Shown here: positions 62,078 through 64,000 of the stretch, in pieces | How positions within the stretch are numbered: the stretch's first letter is position 1 | Layout of the letters: each line of letters begins with the position of its first letter | Origin: Streptomyces europaeiscabiei | GTDB taxonomy: Bacteria; Actinomycetota; Actinomycetes; Streptomycetales; Streptomycetaceae | Reading direction: 5' to 3' | NCBI RefSeq assembly: GCF_036346855.1 | Contig: NZ_CP107841.1 | Location: 1-64,000 of the forward strand | Length of the DNA stretch: 64,000 bases | Made by a program: the position numbers and the translations under genes | The notes under the pieces: generated by a model | Told to the model about the DNA's origin: nothing | What the model saw: only the letters and a program-made list of their open reading frames with translations | The model's database searches: none

Positions 62078-62527
62078 TCAGTAGCTCGACGTGCGCCCCG
62101 TGTAGGTCCGCGCGCCGCTGTCCCACTCGCCCTTGGCGTACGAGGTCACGTTGACGTCGTTGACCATCCGGGTGTAGCAGCCCGTGGCGCCGCGCTGCAC
62201 GGCGCAGGTGTACTCGCGCCCGTCGGAGTTGCGGTGGACGGTCACGAACGGGGTGAACTGGCCGTTCCCGTAGCTCGCGTCAGAGATGCGCGCCCACGCC
62301 GCCCGGCAGCTCGGGCTGTAGCGCAGCTCCACGTACGCCTGGCCTATCCGCACCCCGCCCACGGGGGACCTCGCGTCGTCCGCGCAGTAGACGTCGGGGT
62401 CCTTGCCCTCGCAGGACGCGCCGTAGCAGCCCGCGGCCGGGGCCGCATGAGCGGGGGCGGCGACGGCGGTGCCCGCCCCGGCCATCATCAGGACGGACGC
62501 GGCCGCGGCCCAGCGCCGAAGGTTCAT
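62078..62527 (-). CDS. Secreted DUF2690 protein
   Basis: A 149-aa protein with a clear signal peptide (MNLRRWAAAASVLMMAGAGT then AAPAHA). The mature part begins CYGASCEGKDPDVYCADDAR and continues VELRYSPSCRAAWARI, the signature of DUF2690, with six cysteines that likely form disulphides. The family is found in secreted or membrane-linked actinobacterial proteins; function unknown. Confidence 0.88.
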   Translation of the reverse strand: MNLRRWAAAASVLMMAGAGTAVAAPAHAAPAAGCYGASCEGKDPDVYCADDARSPVGGVRIGQAYVELRYSPSCRAAWARISDASYGNGQFTPFVTVHRNSDGREYTCAVQRGATGCYTRMVNDVNVTSYAKGEWDSGARTYTGRTSSY

Positions 62528-62793
62528 GTTCTGTCTCCTCTTGGGGTGTTTCTGGGTCCAGGCCGACCCGGGCCCCTGCCGAACCCCGCACGACAGGGGA
62601 CCCGGCGGCGGTGATGCGACGCCCCGTCAGGATGCTTTCCTGTGGGGCTGGTTCGTGCGGTGGAACGCCCGACGACCTGCGCCGTGAGGATCTACGGTGG
62701 ACCTTGCGAAAACCTTGTGACGTCCGGCGCTGTGCCGACCGGTCACGGAGGTGGCGGATCGATCGGAGGACCAGTGGAAGCGCGGCGTCAACG

Positions 62794-64000
62794 GTGAGAC
62801 TGCACTTGCTCGGCCCCCTGGAGCTGCGGGTCGGGGGGCGGGTGCGCGAGGTGGGGCAGCCGCGCCGGCGGGCTGTCCTCGCGGCGCTGGCGACCGACGC
62901 CGGGCGTCCCGTCCCCGTGGACACCCTGATCGACCGCGTGTGGGACGCCGATCCGCCGGACGGGGCCAGGTCGGTCCTGTACGCGCACATCAGCCGACTG
63001 CGACGGCTCCTGGAGGACGCCGCGGCGGCCGAGTCGGAGGGTGCCCCGCGGGACGGGGAGGGCGGAGCGCTCCGTATCGTCAGGGCCTCCGGTGGCTACG
63101 TCCTGGAAGCGGACGAGAACGCCGTCGACCTGCTGCTTTTCCGTGCGCTCGTCGCCCGGGGCCGGGTGTGCCCCACCGAGGCCGAGCGGGTGCGTGTGCT
63201 GGAGGAGGCGCTGCGGCTGTGGCGGGGTGCGCCGCTGCCGGAGCAGGCCGGGGCCTGGATCGAGCGCATGCGGACCGTGTGGACCGGCGAGCGGATCGAG
63301 GCGGCGCTCGCCTGGGCCGGGGCCCTCCTGCGCGAGGGGAGGCCGCAGGAGGTGCCCGCCCTGCTCCGCCCCCTGGCGGCCGAGCACCCCCTGTCGGAAC
63401 CCTTGGCCGTCATGCTCGTCCGCGCCCTGGGCGAGGCCGGGCGGACGGCGGAGGCGGTGCACGCCTACACCGGGATCCGGCGGCAGCTGGCCGACGAACT
63501 CGGTGTACCTCCGGGACGTGAACTGCGGGCCATGTACGCGGAGTTGCTGAGCGAGAGCGACACCGGGCAGCCGTCCGCCGAACCGCGCCCCGCGCCCGCC
63601 CCGGCCGTCGCCGCCCCCGCGCCGATCCCGACCCAACTCCCCATGGACGTGCGTCCCTTCACCGGCCGTGACGAGCAACTCGCCGAACTGACAGAGCATC
63701 TGCTCGCCGGGGAGGACGTCCGCCGAACGGCGGCGGTGGCCGTCTCCGCCGTCTCCGGCACCGCGGGCGTCGGCAAGACCGCGCTGGCCGTCCACTGGGC
63801 GCACCGGATGCGGGACGCCTTTCCCGACGGGCAGCTCTACGTCGATCTGCGGGGCTACGACCCGGAGGAGCCGGTGTCCGCGGCCCAGGCGCTCGCCGGG
63901 TTCCTCACCGCGCTCGGGGTTTCCGGGCCGGAGATCCCGCTGCGGCTCGACGACCGGGCGGCGCGCTACCGGACGGCCGTCGACGGACGGCGGCTGCTCG
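62794..64000 (+). CDS. SARP/AfsR-type regulator (partial, runs off the window)
   Basis: An open frame from GTG 62794 to the window end (402 codons seen). N-terminal OmpR-like DNA-binding domain: LHLLGPLELRVGGR, RRRAVLAALATDAGRPVPVD TLIDRVW, YAHISRLRRLLED. It continues into the bacterial transcriptional-activator domain (LFRALVARGR...LRLWRGAPLPEQAGAWIERM, HPLSEPLAVMLVRALGEAGR, YTGIRRQLADELGVPPGREL), then an NB-ARC ATPase with Walker A SGTAGVGKTALAVHWAHRM. This AfsR-like layout activates secondary-metabolite or developmental genes. The ribosome site before the GTG is weak; the 3' end is outside the window. Confidence 0.88.
   Translation, partial: MRLHLLGPLELRVGGRVREVGQPRRRAVLAALATDAGRPVPVDTLIDRVWDADPPDGARSVLYAHISRLRRLLEDAAAAESEGAPRDGEGGALRIVRASGGYVLEADENAVDLLLFRALVARGRVCPTEAERVRVLEEALRLWRGAPLPEQAGAWIERMRTVWTGERIEAALAWAGALLREGRPQEVPALLRPLAAEHPLSEPLAVMLVRALGEAGRTAEAVHAYTGIRRQLADELGVPPGRELRAMYAELLSESDTGQPSAEPRPAPAPAVAAPAPIPTQLPMDVRPFTGRDEQLAELTEHLLAGEDVRRTAAVAVSAVSGTAGVGKTALAVHWAHRMRDAFPDGQLYVDLRGYDPEEPVSAAQALAGFLTALGVSGPEIPLRLDDRAARYRTAVDGRRLL

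Overview
The window reads as the extreme left end of a linear Streptomyces replicon, most likely the chromosome. The support is high G+C, strong third-codon G/C bias, GGAGG-type ribosome sites with many GTG/TTG starts, and above all the first ~150 bases. These match, from memory, the archetypal Streptomyces telomere starting about a dozen bases inside the terminus: a run of GC-rich hairpins with three-base TGC loops. The telomere-replication genes tap and tpg are also present, with a second, divergent tpg-like gene on the opposite strand.

Layout. 0-0.45 kb: telomere and subterminal hairpins. 0.6-5.5 kb (plus strand): a small hypothetical gene, a telomere-linked TtrA-like helicase whose reading frame is cut by an in-frame TGA, and a DUF4238 protein. 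5.7-11.1 kb (minus strand): a frameshifted TniB-like AAA protein lacking a P-loop, a winged-helix protein, a PIN-domain protein, a GIY-YIG-like protein and a 741-aa unknown; this resembles a conflict/defence island. 11.6-15.7 kb: tpg, tap, a leaderless coiled-coil regulator and the tpg paralogue. 15.7-20.5 kb: a tightly coupled four-gene operon related to Tn5053/Tn7-type transposition: an HTH-AAA fusion, a TniA-like DDE transposase, a TniB-like AAA ATPase and an unusual fourth protein. 21.1-22.7 kb: a protein with a PD-(D/E)XK nuclease motif.

From 22.7 kb onward the window is a typical unstable chromosome arm. Intact accessory genes include an SDR/TetR pair, a secreted RTX-like protein, a GH115 glucuronidase, a Gfo/Idh plus ThuA pair, a methyltransferase/MerR pair, a two-component system with its own membrane protein, an FAD monooxygenase, a beta-propeller, a HEAT-repeat protein, a lipoprotein, a TetR regulator, a subtilase with P-domain, a DUF2690 protein and a SARP/AfsR-type regulator running off the end. 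Between them lies a graveyard of broken mobile elements (Tn3, IS6, IS110, IS3, IS1380, ISL3, IS630, IS5, IS1182, IS200/IS605) and truncated host genes (integrase, arsC, MFS, MOSC, pterin dehydratase, phosphoribosyltransferase).

Working together: telomere, Tap, Tpg and the helicase form the end-maintenance and transfer module of the replicon. The neighbouring TniA/TniB-like operon and the nuclease-like island are the most interesting candidates for an uncharacterised system. All family assignments are by eye from motifs; no database search was run.
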